This document shows, piece after piece, positions 37,154 through 49,782 of a stretch of DNA of 64,000 nt (position 1 is the first letter of the stretch; every line of letters starts with the position of its first letter). The DNA is taken from the NCBI GenBank assembly GCA_022432975.1, contig CM039502.1, forward strand, positions 20,547,228-20,611,227, written 5' to 3'. Origin of the DNA: Begonia masoniana (taxonomy: Eukaryota; Streptophyta; Magnoliopsida; Cucurbitales; Begoniaceae). The notes below the pieces were generated by a model that was given only the letters and a program-made list of their open reading frames with translations, made no database searches and was not told the DNA's origin. Made by a program: the position numbers and the translations under genes.

Positions 37154-38536
37154 TGTAACACCCAGATTTTTCAGTTTTTGGATTTTCCGTCATACAGGGG
37201 CATTTTTGTAAATATAGTAAACTAAGCCCGTTTTACGAACGAGAAGTTTTGTTAGAATCCTAGTAGCTAACTAAGGGGTTTAGAGAAATAAGGAAATTTT
37301 TGGAGTGTAACGTCTGGAATTTCGATATTCCGCTCATTAAGGTTATTTTCGTAAAAATAGTAAATTAAGCCCGTTTTACAAACGGGAAGTTTTGTTAGAA
37401 CCCTAAGAATAAATTGGAATATTTGGAGAAATAAAAAAATTTGGAGAAATCATATCGATAGTTAAATAACGAAATAAATAGAAAACTAAGTGAAAAGAGC
37501 AAAATAGTAATTTATTAAGTTAAAAATTTATAAACTCCCCCCTCCCCCTGCGTCATTGGAGCATTTTTACAGAGAAGGAGAATTTTCTTCTCCCCTAGGC
37601 GATTTCCCCTCCCTCACGACGTTCTCTTCCGCGGCCAACCATCTGTTCCTCCGGCGATCGATTTTCTTCCAGTTTTCTCCCACAATCGACATCCTAAGTA
37701 AGAGTCTAGCATTATAGAGCGTTAGTTTCCAGTTTTTAGGGTTTAAATCAGTTAGAACTTTGATTAGGGTTTTGTTGAAATTGTCAGTTTGTGTTAGAAA
37801 TTGATAAGTTTAATGTATTATTGACTTACGATGGTGGATTGAGAGTTTTCATCGATAGTTAGGTTGAAATCGGTGGTTGAACGATATAGATTTCTATTAA
37901 ATCTAGGTTATAGAATTTGTGAGCGCAAATTGCTCGATGAAATGCTCAAGAGAGGTTAAATAAGAATTTTAGGAAGATTCCCTTAGCTTGGAGTTTCGTT
38001 TAGCTTTGGAATTCAATTATTTAGGGCCGATTCTAATAACGATAACTGTGAAATGTCCTAGGTAACAAAGCTCAAAACGAGGCACTCTTTTTGCTAGGGA
38101 CGTGAGGTAAGTCTTCGTGACTTGTTTGGCCGATTTGGCCTACACCATAAGAATGTATGGCGATTGAGGAATTGATGATTTAGGATGTTTTGGGTGTAAA
38201 TAGGCTGGGTAGTTAGGTTTAGTTTAGGATATTGAATGTTTAATGTTTATTGTCTGTTCTATGCTATAATTACATTTATAGCATTGTATATGTCCATGCA
38301 TCACATTTTTCTGAAATAACATGAAAAATGAACTTCCGCATACGTTTTCATGAAAAGAAAATGACTAATGAAAATGTATGAATGCAAGTAATCCTTGTCA
38401 CGTCAGGGAGGTGGATTAGACATGACTGTCCTACAGGTGAAGCATGTTATTTCCCTCCCGGATAGATGAAAGGGGCTATCCAACCGCCAGATGTGCCCTT
38501 TTTATCTACTGAGAGCGAACCTCCGGTGACATCCTA

Positions 38537-40717
38537 TGTAACGCACCGAGTTATCTAAACCCGGTTTGCTACTCAACACACTGAACCGAACCATGACGAC
38601 TTGATACTAAATTTAAAAATATTTCACTCGACAGTCAAAATTTGACATTTTCTAAAACTCGATGTATTTAAAACTTGCAGCGGAAATCAATCGAACATCA
38701 ATGAAGTTAAATAATCTGTGAAAACATTTTAAAATAATTGTTGGGAGTGTTAAGAATAATGGGCCAAAAGTATAAAGCTTTAAAAATGTGGAATACCCAT
38801 GAAATTGCAGAAGTCAAACACATCTGCCGACGACAAGGTCAACACAAGAAACAGAAATAGAAAATAGGAGGCCTCTACCGATGACAAACAACAAAACTTC
38901 GGTTATATCAACCGGTCACAAAACGACAAATACTACCTACATCTTCCGATGACGTCAGCAGGAAGATATACGAACAGGACAACTCTCGGTAGACTGCATC
39001 TACCGATAACTAGGCAACAAAACTTGCTACTTACATCTACCGATGACGTCAGCCGGGGGATTCCTTCCTCCAGCATCTGCCGATCGCTAGACGACAACTT
39101 GCAACTTATATCTACCGATGACGTCAGCCGGATGACTCCTTCATCCAACATCTGCCGATCGCTAGACGACAAAACTTACCACTTTCATCTACCGATGACG
39201 TCAGCCGGATGACTCCTTCATCCAACATCTGCCGATCGCTAGACGACAGGACTTACCACTTTCATCTACCGATGACGTCAGCCGGATGACTCCTTCATCC
39301 AACTTCTGCCGATAGACTTCAGAACAACAATTCTGCTGTATTCCAAGAAAGCTCTGACTATCAAAGGATTTAAGCATTTTACTAAGACCAATCAGAGACA
39401 GATCAAATCATTGCATCACTCAAATCCAGTAGAAAACAGTATTTTCAAAACCCAACAGAACACTAATATCAAAGATTCTCAGAATGTATTCAAAGTTTTG
39501 AAAACATTAATATCATAAAATTTTCAGAAAAAGAAACATCTATACTGAACTAGTTACTCCCAACTCAACACCTGCAGCCATGGATTAAACCGCCTCAACA
39601 GATGGCCAAACCGATGCCTGAAAATGCTCCTCCAACCAGCCTGGTCCTCTTATTGGTCGGTAATCACACCTTCAGTAACTTCTTCACCTACATCACAAAC
39701 TTATCTATTAGCCTAATGCTAAGCAAGTAGAGCATTGAATGAAATGAATTAATGAAACAAAAATTTCCCTAAACATGCAATCTCTACTTTCTCATCTCAG
39801 TTGTATTCAAATTTGTTCTCTGTGGATCCCTCTGTACGATGGGAAAGTGGATCAGTCATCCCCCAAAGCATACATCCTCTGATCTCAATTAAGGGGCGGA
39901 TTAATTCCCTTAACAGTTAACTGGTCTGATCCCCCTGTAGGATTGGGAAGTTGATCACTTTTCCCAAAACGTCAATCCTCTGTTCTCAATTAAGGGGCGG
40001 ATTAATCCCCCTTAACAGTTGTTCTGATCATCCTGCTCACATTTACCATGCGTTTCATGTAAATTCATTTTCGTAACCTTTCAAAACATGATGCATGACA
40101 ACTGGAAATAAACATACAAACATACATAAATCCTACTGTTTGTGATGTAGGCCCGAAGGCACAAACAAACTCTACTTACCTGGCTCCTTGGAAATCGCTC
40201 GGCTAAATGCTACTTTAGAAGCTCGCTCACCTAAAATCATAATAGTACATATATCAAACTTTCACTAAACTTCACAGAATCAATACAGGAGTTTGAGGAA
40301 CCAAATTTGAAACCCCACAACTCGGGTATTCTCAATAGTCGCTCAGCCCGAACCTACTATAAATCACAACATTCCTCGAAACTTCTCACATTGTACTCCA
40401 TCAGCTATCTAACTACTAAAATCGCAAGAAAACAAGGAGGGCTTACCTAGGTTGAAGGAGAATCGGGCAGGAGAATCGCCTAGAGATTTCTGCCGTTCGA
40501 GCTGAAGACCGAAAGGGAAAGAAAATGAGTAGTGGTGGCGGCTACTCTAAACTTTTTGCCTTAAATACCTTATCCACTTTCAAATTTGCCAATTACCCTT
40601 ACGCCCTTACTTACTCATTCTTCAACCTAACCTACATTATACTAAAATTTCATTCATCGATTATACTTAATAGATTTATCTGTTATTTTAAATTTTTAAT
40701 TAAAGTCGGGTGTTACA
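38537..40717 (-). repeat. Tekay 3' LTR
   Basis: This 2181-bp copy matches 45393-47575. It contains a 77-bp tandem array near 38940-39310 and, in the other half, a two-copy block with TTAAGGGGCGGATTAAT. Confidence 0.95.
38940..39320. repeat. 77-bp tandem array with TGACGTCA palindromes (Tekay 3' LTR)
   Basis: TCTACCGATGACG recurs at 39111, 39188 and 39265, giving a 77-bp period, with less regular copies at about 38945 and 39040. Each unit has CCGATGACGTCAGC and a second block CATCTGCCGATCGCTAGACG. The TGACGTCA palindrome, a bZIP/TGA-factor type site, occurs five times. Confidence 0.88.
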
Positions 40718-40752
40718 ATCTACCCTCCTTAAAAGAATTTTGTCCTCAAAAT

Positions 40753-43700
40753 TCAGTACCTGAACAGTTCTGGATGTTGGTTCATCATGTCTTGCTGACG
40801 TTCCCAAGTTACCTCCTCTGTATTCTGATTGTGCCATAAGACTTTCACCAATGGAACTTCTTTGTTGCGCAACATCTTCACTGTAAAATCTAGAATCTTT
40901 ACAGGCTTTTCTTCATAGGTAAGCGCAGGTTGAATGTCAATGCTCTGCTGTTCAACAACTTGAGTTGGATCCCGCATACACTTCTTTAACATCGAGACAT
41001 GGAACACGTCATGTATCCCTCCCATAGAAGCTGGTAGCTGTAACTGATAGGCTGCCTTCCCAATCCTTTTCAGAATTGAGAAAGGACCAACAAATCTAGG
41101 ATTCAGTTTGCCTCTCTTTCCGAATCTCACAACTCCTTTGAATGGTGATACCTTAAGAAAAACCTCATCGCCTACTTTAAACTCTAATTCTCTGCGTCTT
41201 CTGTCAGCATAGCTCTTCTGTCGGCTTTGAGCTGTTAAGATCCTCTGACGGATGAGAGCAACCTTCTCAATAGTCTGCTGCACAATGTCAGGACCAAGCA
41301 ACTGTGCTTTACCAACTTCGTCCCAGTACAAAGGAGATCTACATCTTCGTCCATACAAAGCTTCATACGGTGCCATTCCTATTGTTGCTTGAAAACTGTT
41401 ATTATAAGAAAATTCCACCAAAGGCAGATACTTGCACCAAGAACCTTGAAAATCCAAAACACATGCCCGGAGCATATCCTCTAATGTTTGAATGGTTCTT
41501 TCCGATTGTCCATCTGTTTGAGGGTGAAAGGCTGTACTGAAGTTTAGCTGTGTGCCCATGGCTTTATGTAAACTCTTCCAAAATTTGGATGTGAATCTAG
41601 AGTCTCGGTCCGAAACTATAGTAGCTGGAACTCCATGCAGTCGCACAACCTCCTGCACATACAATTCAGCTAACTGATCCATAGAGTAAGTCACCTTGAT
41701 GGGTAAGAAATGGGCTGATTTGGTTAATCGATCGATTATCGTCCAGATTGCATCATGTCCTTTTGCTGTTCTGGGTAATCCTACAACAAAGTCCATGGTT
41801 ATCTGCTCCCATTTCCATTCAGGGAGTGGTAATGGCTGTAACATTCCTGTAGGCCTCTGATGTTCAGCCTTAACCTGCTGGCAGATCAAACACAATCCTA
41901 CATGTTCAGCAACGCTCCGCTTCATACCTGGCCACCAATAAGTCTGCTTAAGGTCTCTGTACATCTTCGTACTACCAGAATGAACGGAGAATCTAGAAGA
42001 ATGAGCTTCAGAAAGGATTTCATCGCGAAGCTCTTTATTGGCTGGCACAAAATATCTATTCCTGAACTTAAGTATTCCATCATCGGTATAATTGAAGTCC
42101 AAATTGTCGGTAGACTCCATGCTCGACTTGAACTTTATACACTCCTCATCAATGTTCTGGGTTTCTTTTATCCTTTCTAGAATAGTAGGTTTCAAAGAGA
42201 TGGCAGAAAGCATAGCTGCTACATTGGACACAGTTTCTAGGTTAAACTTATGAAATTCAGACTCTAAGGCCACCGGCATATCCAGAGTCAAAGCTGAGGC
42301 TGACGGTATTACTCTACTTAATGCATCAGCCACCACATTGGCCTTACCATGGTGGTATTTAATCTCAAAATCGTAGTCTTTAACAAACTCCAACCATCTA
42401 CGTTGCCTCATATTTAATTCCTTCTGCGTGAAAATATACTTCAGACTTTTATGATCTGAAAATATTTCACAAGGCTGTCCATACAAGTAGTGCCTCCAAA
42501 TCTTAAGTGCAAATACTACAGCAGCTAATTCTAAATCATGGGTAGGGTAATTCTTCTCATGAGTTTTCAACTGTCTAGAGGCATAAGCTATGACCTTACC
42601 ATCTTGCATTAACACACATCCAAGACCAACCTTGGAAGCATCACAGTAAATACTAAATTTACCATCCACAGCTGGAAGGGTTAAAATTGGAGCATTGGTT
42701 AGTTTTTGTTTCAAGGTCATGAAACTATGTTCACATTCATCGGTCCATATATACTTCACATTTTTCCTGGTTAACTTAGTAAGGGGTGTAGCAATCTTTG
42801 AAAATCCTTCAATGAACTTTCTGTAATACCCTGCTAGTCCAAGAAAACTTCGAATATCAGTAGCACTCTTCGGTTGGGGCCACTCCTTAACTGCTTGAAC
42901 TTTTGCTGGATCAACAGATATGCCGTCCCCAGAGATGACATGTCCTAAAAAGTGAACTTGGTCCAACCAGAACTCACACTTAGAAAACTTGGCATAAAGT
43001 TGGTGCTGCCTTAGTAATCCTAATACCAAGCTTAAATGCCTTGCATGCTCATTCTTAGTTCTAGAATAGATCAGAATGTCGTCTATGAATACTATGACAA
43101 ACTTGTCCAAATACTCATGAAACACCCTATTCATGAGATCCATGAAGGCTGCTGGTGCATTTGTCAAACCAAAAGACATAACCAAAAATTCGTAATATCC
43201 ATATCTCGTACGAAAGGCAGTCTTTGGTATATCCTCAGACTTAACCTTCAATTGGTAGTACCCTGATCTTAAGTCAATCTTAGAGAAAACTCGTGCACCT
43301 TGAAGTTGGTCAAACAAATCATCGATCCTAGGCAATGGATACTTATTTTTGACTGTTAACTTATTCAATTCTCTATAGTCAATGCACATACGCATCGATC
43401 CATCCTTCTTTTTAACAAATAGAACTGGTGCACCCCACGGTGAATAACTTGGCCGTATGAATCCTTTTTCCAACAGTTCCTCTAACTGTTTCTTTAATTC
43501 CTTGAGTTCCTTTGGTGCCAATCTGTATGGATTCTTAGATATAGGTTCAGCACCAGGATAGACATCCACCACAAATTCGATCTCTCTATCAGGTGGTAAA
43601 CCAGGCAGGTCATCAAGGAAAACTTCAGGGAAATCTTGAGCTATTGGAACCTTTTGGAGACTCGGTTCTCCTACCAGCTTTGTGTCTAATACGCTGGCTA

Positions 43701-45273
43701 GAAAGCATGAATACTCACTATACGGGAAAGGTTTAACGCCGACAGAGGATAAAACAGACATTCTTCTGTCTCTCCTTGAGGCTTGAAAGGTGTGTTTCGA
43801 ACCACCAGGGGGTTGGAAACTAACTATTCCAGTTCTACAGTCTATCGTGGCATAGTGCTTAAACAGCCAATCCATTCCTAAGATTACATCAAATCCCATG
43901 ATCTCTAAAATAATGAGATCAGCAGGTAGGTTCTTATCTCCTACTGTCACTACACTATTAAGCAGCACACGGCTAGAGCGCATGCGTTCGCCAGAAGGTA
44001 AAGCAACATTGAACATATGCTCAGAAAGTGAAGACTCGACGTCTAATTTATCAGCAAAGGCAGACGCTATGAACGAATGTGTTGCACCTGAATCTATTAA
44101 AGTAAAAGCAGGCATAAAATTGACTAGTATGGTACCTGACACAACAGCAGGCTGATCTTCATCACCCGATTCTACCATGGAGAATATTCTTGGCTTAACA
44201 TTCACAGGGCCATTCTTCAGAGCTGGACAATCTCTATTCATGTGGCCAACTTTATTACAATTATAACAGCGAAGGACTCTGGGCTTTGGGCAATCCTTAA
44301 GCAGATGCCCAGTCTCCTCACAGTTGAAACACTTCCCCGCGCTAATTCTACACTCTCCCGGGTGAAATCTTGAACACTTTGGGCATTGAGGGAACTTCCT
44401 AGTATCTGGTGTCTTCTTTTCCTTCCCTTGACCGCCCTGGCCCTCACCGGGCCTCTTCGTTCCCTTGTGATGGTGTGGCTGGGTGAATTTTCGTGGAGCC
44501 GCACTAAACCCAGCACACTTCATCTCTGCCTCTTCCACTTCTAATATTGTGGACACTACTTCACTGTAGGACGATCCTTTTATACCCGAGAACTTGACTC
44601 CTCTATAAATCTCAAGTTTCAGCCCATGCACAAATTGGAACACCTTATCCTCATCCCTGCGTGCGAGGTGTCCGGCAAACCTTGATAGGGATTCAAACTG
44701 TTTGCTGTATTCAGCTACGGTCCCTGTCTGTTTCAAGTTCATGAACTCCAACTTCTTTGTGGTCTGTACAGTACTGTTAAAATACTTCTCATAGAAAATT
44801 TCCTTAAATTGCGTCCAAGTCATCGCAAGAACATCATGGGTGGTCTCCATCGTCTCCCACCAGAGTTGAGCATCACCGGCAAAGTGGAAGGTTGCCAAAA
44901 TGACATTTTCTCCATCTCCCACATTTGCACACCTAAACATGCTTTCTATCTTTTTCAACCATTCCTCGGCCACAATTGGATTAGCTGACTTTCCATCAAA
45001 AGTGGGTGGTCGCAACCTCCTAAACCTCTCTCCTGCCTGTTCATTATTGGAACCCGAGTTGGCACTCCCTTGTACCTCTCGGTTCAGTAGCAGTCCCAAC
45101 TGATCGGACTGCTGGCGCATCATATCAGATTGCTGACGTACCAAGTCTGTCAGCTGCCTGATCACACCAGAATTCTCAGTACTTTCTGGGTTTGGCGTCT
45201 CCCTCTGTACTCTTGGTCTCCCTGGTCGTCTAGACATTTTACTATATTCCTGTAAAAGGTTAACTATTCTCAT
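40753..45273 (-). CDS. Tekay-type gag-pol polyprotein, intact, 1506 residues
   Basis: Gag covers about residues 90-260. Zinc-binding [12 protein letters not shown], then CCHC knuckles [14 protein letters not shown] and [14 protein letters not shown], lie at about 297-349. The protease motif LIDSGATHS is near 393. RT is at about 590-770 with catalytic [10 protein letters not shown] near 727, and RNase H follows ([13 protein letters not shown]). Integrase has an HHCC finger ([11 protein letters not shown]) and a DDE core ([28 protein letters not shown]). A chromodomain ends the protein ([17 protein letters not shown]). No stop or frameshift is present, and the length is normal for the clade. 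ATG 45273 is the first in frame; ATG 45237 (MSRRPGRPR) may be the real start. Confidence 0.96.
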   Translation of the reverse strand: MRIVNLLQEYSKMSRRPGRPRVQRETPNPESTENSGVIRQLTDLVRQQSDMMRQQSDQLGLLLNREVQGSANSGSNNEQAGERFRRLRPPTFDGKSANPIVAEEWLKKIESMFRCANVGDGENVILATFHFAGDAQLWWETMETTHDVLAMTWTQFKEIFYEKYFNSTVQTTKKLEFMNLKQTGTVAEYSKQFESLSRFAGHLARRDEDKVFQFVHGLKLEIYRGVKFSGIKGSSYSEVVSTILEVEEAEMKCAGFSAAPRKFTQPHHHKGTKRPGEGQGGQGKEKKTPDTRKFPQCPKCSRFHPGECRISAGKCFNCEETGHLLKDCPKPRVLRCYNCNKVGHMNRDCPALKNGPVNVKPRIFSMVESGDEDQPAVVSGTILVNFMPAFTLIDSGATHSFIASAFADKLDVESSLSEHMFNVALPSGERMRSSRVLLNSVVTVGDKNLPADLIILEIMGFDVILGMDWLFKHYATIDCRTGIVSFQPPGGSKHTFQASRRDRRMSVLSSVGVKPFPYSEYSCFLASVLDTKLVGEPSLQKVPIAQDFPEVFLDDLPGLPPDREIEFVVDVYPGAEPISKNPYRLAPKELKELKKQLEELLEKGFIRPSYSPWGAPVLFVKKKDGSMRMCIDYRELNKLTVKNKYPLPRIDDLFDQLQGARVFSKIDLRSGYYQLKVKSEDIPKTAFRTRYGYYEFLVMSFGLTNAPAAFMDLMNRVFHEYLDKFVIVFIDDILIYSRTKNEHARHLSLVLGLLRQHQLYAKFSKCEFWLDQVHFLGHVISGDGISVDPAKVQAVKEWPQPKSATDIRSFLGLAGYYRKFIEGFSKIATPLTKLTRKNVKYIWTDECEHSFMTLKQKLTNAPILTLPAVDGKFSIYCDASKVGLGCVLMQDGKVIAYASRQLKTHEKNYPTHDLELAAVVFALKIWRHYLYGQPCEIFSDHKSLKYIFTQKELNMRQRRWLEFVKDYDFEIKYHHGKANVVADALSRVIPSASALTLDMPVALESEFHKFNLETVSNVAAMLSAISLKPTILERIKETQNIDEECIKFKSSMESTDNLDFNYTDDGILKFRNRYFVPANKELRDEILSEAHSSRFSVHSGSTKMYRDLKQTYWWPGMKRSVAEHVGLCLICQQVKAEHQRPTGMLQPLPLPEWKWEQITMDFVVGLPRTAKGHDAIWTIIDRLTKSAHFLPIKVTYSMDQLAELYVQEVVRLHGVPATIVSDRDSRFTSKFWKSLHKAMGTQLNFSTAFHPQTDGQSERTIQTLEDMLRACVLDFQGSWCKYLPLVEFSYNNSFQATIGMAPYEALYGRRCRSPLYWDEVGKAQLLGPDIVQQTIEKVALIRQRILTAQSRQKSYADRRRRELEFKVGDEVFLKVSPFKGVVRFGKRGKLNPRFVGPFSILKRIGKAAYQLQLPASMGGIHDVFHVSMLKKCMRDPTQVVEQQSIDIQPALTYEEKPVKILDFTVKMLRNKEVPLVKVLWHNQNTEEVTWERQQDMMNQHPELFRY

Positions 45274-45376
45274 AAATATCTAATAACTAAAACTAACATA
45301 AACACTTACAGTTGTTGGAGTACTTCCATGCAACGATCGGCTCTGTTGAGTAATTCTTTGAACGGTTTAACCAAAT

Positions 45377-45390
45377 GGCTCTGATACCAA
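45377..45390 (-). other. Tekay primer binding site
   Basis: The minus strand reads TTGGTATCAGAGCC, two bases inside the LTR. It is the tRNA-iMet type. Confidence 0.92.
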
Positions 45391-45392
45391 CT

Positions 45393-47575
45393 TGTAACGC
45401 CCCGAGTTATCTAAACCCGGTTTGCTACTCAACACACTGAACCGAACCATGACGACTTGATACTAAATTTAAAAATATTTCACTCGACAGTCAAAATTTG
45501 ACATTTTCTAAAACTCGATGTATTTTAAAACTTGCAGCGGAAATCAATCGAACATCAATGAAGTTAAATAATCTGTGAAAACATTTTAAAATAATTGTTG
45601 GGAGTGTTAAGAATAATGGGCCAAAAGTATAAAGCTTTAAAAATGTGGAATACCCATGAAATTGCAGAAGTCAAACACATCTGCCGACGACAAGGTCAAC
45701 ACAAGAAACAGAAATAGAAAATAGGAGGCCTCTACCGATGACAAACAACAAAACTTCGGTTATATCAATCGGTCACAAAACGACAAACACTACCTACATC
45801 TTCCGATGACGTCAGCCGGAAGATATACGAACAGGACAACTCTCGGTAGACTGCATCTACCGATAACTAGGCGACAAAACTTACTACTTACATCTACCGA
45901 TGACGTCAGCCGGGGGATTCCTTCCTCCAGCATCTGCCGATCGCTAGACGACAACTTGCAACTTATATCTACCGATGACGTCAGCCGGATGACTCCTTCA
46001 TCCAACATCTGCCGATCGCTAGACGACAGGACTTACCACTTTCATCTACCGATGACGTCAGCCGGATGACTCCTTCATCCAACATCTGCCGATCGCTAGA
46101 CGACAGGACTTACCACTTTCATCTACCGATGACGTCAGCCGGATGACTCCTTCATCCAACATCTGCCGATAGACTTCAGAACAGCAATTCTGCTGTATTC
46201 CAAGAAAGCTTTGACTATCAAAGGATTTAAGCATTTTACTAAGACCAATCAGAGACAGATCAAATCATTGCATCACTCAAATCCAGTAGAAAACAGTATT
46301 TTCAAAACCCAACAGAACACTAATATCAAAGATTCTCAGAATGTATTCAAAGTTTTGAAAACATTACTATCATAAAATTTTCAGAAAAAGAAACATCTAT
46401 ACTGAACTAGTTACTCCCAACTCAACACCTGCAGCCATGGATTAAACCGCTTCAACAGATGGCCAAACCGATGCCTAAAAATGCTCCTCCAACCAGCCTG
46501 GTCCTCTTATTGGTCGGTAATCACACCTTCAGTAACTTCTTCACCTACATCACAAACTTATCTATTAGCCTAATGCTAAGCAAGTAGAGCATGGAATGAA
46601 ATGAATTAATGAAACAAAAATTTCCCTAAACATGCAATCTCTACTTTCTCATCTCAGTTGTATTCAAATTTGTTCTCTGTGGATCCCTCTGTACGATGGG
46701 AAAGTGGATCAGTCATCCCCCAAAGCATACATCCTCTGATCTCAATTAAGGGGCGGATTAATTCCCTTAACAGTTAACTGGTCTGATCCCCCTGTAGGAT
46801 TGGGAAGTGGATCACTTTTCCCAAAACGTCAATCCTCTGTTCTCAATTAAGGGGCGGATTAATCCCCCTTAACAGTTGTTCTGATCATCCTGCTCACATT
46901 TACCATGCGTTTCATGTAAATTCATTTTTCGTAACCTTTCAAAACATGATGCATGACAACTGGAAATAAACATAAAAACATACATAAATCCTACTGTTTG
47001 TGATGTAGGCCCGAAGGCACAAACAAACTCTACTTACCTGGCTCCCTGGAAATCGCTCGGCTAAATGCTACTTCAGAAGCTCGTTCACCTAAAATCATAA
47101 TAGTACATATATCAAACTTTCACTAAACTTCACAGAATCAATACAGGAGTTTGAGGAACCAAATTTGAAACCCCACAACTCGGGTATTCTCAATAGTCGC
47201 TCAGCCCGAACCTACTCTAAATCACAACATTCCTCGAAACTCCTCACATTGTACTCCCTCAGCTATCTAACTACTAAAATCGCAAGAAAACAAGGAGGGC
47301 TTACCTAGGTTGAAGGAGAATCGGGCAGGAGAATCGCCTAGAGATTTCTGCCGTTCGAGCTGAAGACCGAAAGGGAAAGAAAATGAGTAGTGGTGGCGGC
47401 TACTCTAAACTTTTTGCCTTAAATACCTTATCCACTTTCAAATTTGCCAATTACCCTTACGCCCTTACTTACTCATTCTTCAACCTAACCTACATTATAC
47501 TAAAATTTCATTCATCGATTATACTTAATAGATTTATCTGTTATTTTAAATTTTTAATTAAAGTCGGGTGTTACA
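45393..47575 (-). repeat. Tekay 5' LTR
   Basis: This is the upstream LTR for the minus-strand element. It includes the same 77-bp array at about 45800-46165 with five TGACGTCA sites. On the minus strand a TATTTAA element at about 47419-47425 is a possible TATA box. If so, the tandem array lies downstream, inside the transcribed leader. Confidence 0.94.
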
Positions 47576-47580
47576 TCCTA

Positions 47581-48269
47581 TATGAAATGTAAAGAATGAA
47601 AATGACTACATGATTTTATGAACTGCATATGCATAGCATGCATTCTCATTTATGTAAATTTACTGAGTCTTTAGATCATAGAATGTCTCTATGGTGTAGG
47701 TTACATAGAAGGAGGTGAGGATGACATTCCTCTACTGGATGAACGCACAGGTTGATGAATGATGCCCGTGGGAGTGTGCTGAACAGTTGAGGCAATTTTG
47801 ACCCATGGGAACCAGAGTATAGGTATTTTGAGTATGTTAGGTGAAATGATAATGGAATTGTGGATAAATGCATGGATAGTTTGTTTTAGGAGGATTTGAA
47901 ACTAGTCGGATAAAATTGTGTTGATGACGTTTTCTGGATAATTTTGTAGAAAAATGTATGAAAAGACGAGTTTTATATGAATGTTAGGGTATTAGAATGT
48001 TTAGGAAGTGAAGTCTTTATTTTGAAAATTTACTGGAATTGTTTTGAGTATTTTAAACTCGTAGGGATACGCTCGGTTTTTAGAGTGATCCATGCAGTTG
48101 ATTTTCATGAATTTTCAATGTGTTTTTGGGACGCATTTTCGAGTACGATTTTGAGTCGGGTATTTGGGGTTTGAGGCGTTTTATGTTGGGAAAGGTTTGA
48201 AGTAAGAGTGGGTGTGAAATGTAGGTGAAAAGAATGAAGAAAAATGAAGAAAAAGGTGAAAAAGATGAG
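47581..48269 (+). other. Solo LTR sequence right of the Tekay insertion, non-coding
   Basis: This is the continuation of the LTR cut at 38536. It includes a TTTACTGAGTCTTTAGATCA stretch, corresponding in position to the hairpin motif of the related LTRs. No gene is seen. Confidence 0.6.
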
Positions 48270-48475
48270 AGGGGCGCGAAGGAGGCGTGGAGGGCGCGCG
48301 CAGCAGGCTCGCAGGGCGCGCGCTGCTGAGCGCCCAGCCAATCGATCGGGCGCGCACCCAATCGATCGCCTCTGGCACTGGGGCTGGCAGAGAGCCCGCC
48401 GATCTATCAGCGTTGGGCGCCGATCGATCGGCGCTCTGCTGCGCGCAGCGCGCGCGCGCCGCGCCACATGCAAAC
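48270..48475. repeat. G/C-rich palindrome cluster in the solo LTR
   Basis: GCGCGC runs are mixed with ATCGATCG cores (CCAATCGATCGGGCGCGC twice, GCCGATCGATCGGCGC once). The composition is far from that of the flanks. Open frames crossing it are by-products of its GC content. Confidence 0.7.
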
Positions 48476-48732
48476 CAAAATTCAACTTTTTAAATTTTGA
48501 CTTTTCAAAACACGTTTCGACTAGACCTTTCACGGTACTTTTTAAACGTATTTTACGAGCGTACTCCGCGTATTTTAAACAATTTTAGAGACCCGAAAAC
48601 CGAGTCAACGTTTTTTCAAAAATTGGTTTTAATCCTCATTTTAATGTTTTAAAAGTCGAAAAAATTTTACGTCAAAAAGTCTAAGTCAAGTAGAGTTTTG
48701 TGACGGCCTGGAAAGGAGTTTGGGTCGTTACA

Positions 48733-49206
48733 GGTACAATCAAAGGTTCTATCTAGATCTTGAAACTAGAGGCATATAACACTTTCATCAAGATCAAATA
48801 AAAACCTTGGCAAACAACAAGGCACACAAAAGAGCAAACAAAAAGGAAGTTAACAAATGGGTATCCAAATCAATGCAGTCCCATTTTTCCTTCATCAGGT
48901 AGACTTCGAATCCTCAAAAACCAATCTCTACCGTTCCGAATGTAGTGTAGTTGTGATGAACAAGTTATTAAAGTTTCAAGCTGATCCAACGGTTCAAACT
49001 CCGGCTAACACAATTCTTCTCCGGTTGCTGCAATGAACTCCAAAAATCATTTTTATTACCTCTCTTCTCTCTTTTCTTTTTGTTTTTGTGAATGAACACA
49101 CACACTAAATGAAAATAGGTCTTCTAAACATATCATTCAAGAGATGAGCCTAAAATTAAAGCCTCATCAAGTTGGGCCCCTCCAACTAGGAGGAAAAAAC
49201 CCAACA
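48733..49206 (-). repeat. Copia-2 5' LTR, part 2 (after the LTR insertion)
   Basis: This matches 31610-32069 (GGTACAATCAAAGGTTCTAT and onward) and ends AACCCAACA. The uninterrupted copy in the 3' LTR gives the empty-site sequence for the insertion at 37154. Confidence 0.87.
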
Positions 49207-49211
49207 GAACA

Positions 49212-49782
49212 CATAGCCTGAAGTACTCTTTCTGTCATCTTTGTCGTTGGCATAATCGCTATCTGTAAAGCCACAAAAATCTTTTTTGTCTCATCTCTTT
49301 TAAAACACCACACAATTGATAATTCCCTACAAATAACAGAGAATTTTTATGGCAGCTGAAAGATAAATCTCCTTTGGACACTCCATGAACCTACTAATAA
49401 GATTGACAACATGCATTATGTCAGGCCTAGTAGAAGTCAAATACATCAAACTTTCTACAATTTGTTTGTAGATTCTGCTGTCTATTTTCTTTCATTTTGG
49501 ATTGTTCACAAGTCACAAACCCACTTCAGTTGGTGTTTCAACAAGATTACAATTCTTCATTCCAAGCTTGTCCAAAATGTCTTGAGCATACTTTCTTTGA
49601 GTAATAAAAATACAAGCTGCAGATTGCACCACCTCAATGCCAAGAAAGATAGTGCATCATTGCAAGATCAGACATATCACATTCAAGTATCATGGACAAC
49701 TTAAATTTTAAATCAAGTCATCTACATATAAGCACACAATAAAAATCTTTCATCCTTCAACTTTAACAAACAGAGTATGCTC
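49212..49782 (-). pseudogene. Copia-1 RT end and RNase H start
   Basis: The minus strand has YVDDLI at 49717-49728, the RT tail, and SDYANDKDDRKSTSGYVF ending at 49212, where Copia-2 is inserted. The rest of the RT is at 51714 onward, on the other side of a hAT element. Stops and frameshifts are present. Confidence 0.82.

Larger units (their letters stand above)
38537..47575 (-). mobile_element. Tekay/Del-type Ty3/Gypsy chromovirus, complete, TSD TCCTA
   Basis: The 9039-bp element has LTRs at 38537-40717 and 45393-47575 and perfect 5-bp TSDs TCCTA (38532-38536 and 47576-47580). The primer site TTGGTATCAGAGCC (minus) lies at 45377-45390 and a polypurine tract at 40718-40735. A single open gag-pol frame carries a C-terminal chromodomain, which marks a chromovirus. 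RT, integrase and chromodomain types suggest the Tekay (Del) clade. The two LTRs differ at about two dozen positions by eye (near 1%), so the insertion is recent. All parts needed for transposition appear present. Confidence 0.95.
37154..48732 (+). mobile_element. Gypsy-type solo LTR in the Copia-2 LTR, itself holding a Tekay element
   Basis: The outer sequence starts TGTAACACCC and ends GTCGTTACA. Without the nested Tekay element it is about 2.5 kb and has no coding domain. It shares blocks with the LTR at 58968-61502 in the opposite direction (for example GTCTTCGTGACTTGTTTGGC). Flanks are GGAA on the left and GGTA on the right, an imperfect TSD. The empty site is visible in the partner LTR near 31605. 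The 3' part has a very G/C-rich segment (48270-48470). Confidence 0.8.
31406..49206 (-). mobile_element. Copia-2: Tork/Tnt1-like element inserted in Copia-1 RNase H, TSD GAACA
   Basis: GAACA flanks the element at 31401-31405 and 49207-49211. LTRs of about 660 bases lie at 31406-32069 and 36950-49206, the right one interrupted by an LTR insertion. The primer site (minus, TTGGTATCAGAGC) is near 36933-36945. Gag, CCHC, protease, integrase, RT and RNase H follow on the minus strand. Integrase and RT sequences are of the Tnt1/Tork type (DLVHSDVCGPMKT, YVTFIDD-like, GLAKRMNR). It carries stops in most domains and a Cassandra insertion between integrase and RT. Confidence 0.87.

Noticed and set aside
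40525..40839. 104-residue plus-strand frame over the Tekay LTR edge
   Set aside because: It is antisense to the intact element and has no known domain.
48105..48588. Several overlapping open frames on both strands in the G/C-rich stretch
   Set aside because: High GC content removes stop codons in all frames; the region is solo LTR sequence.
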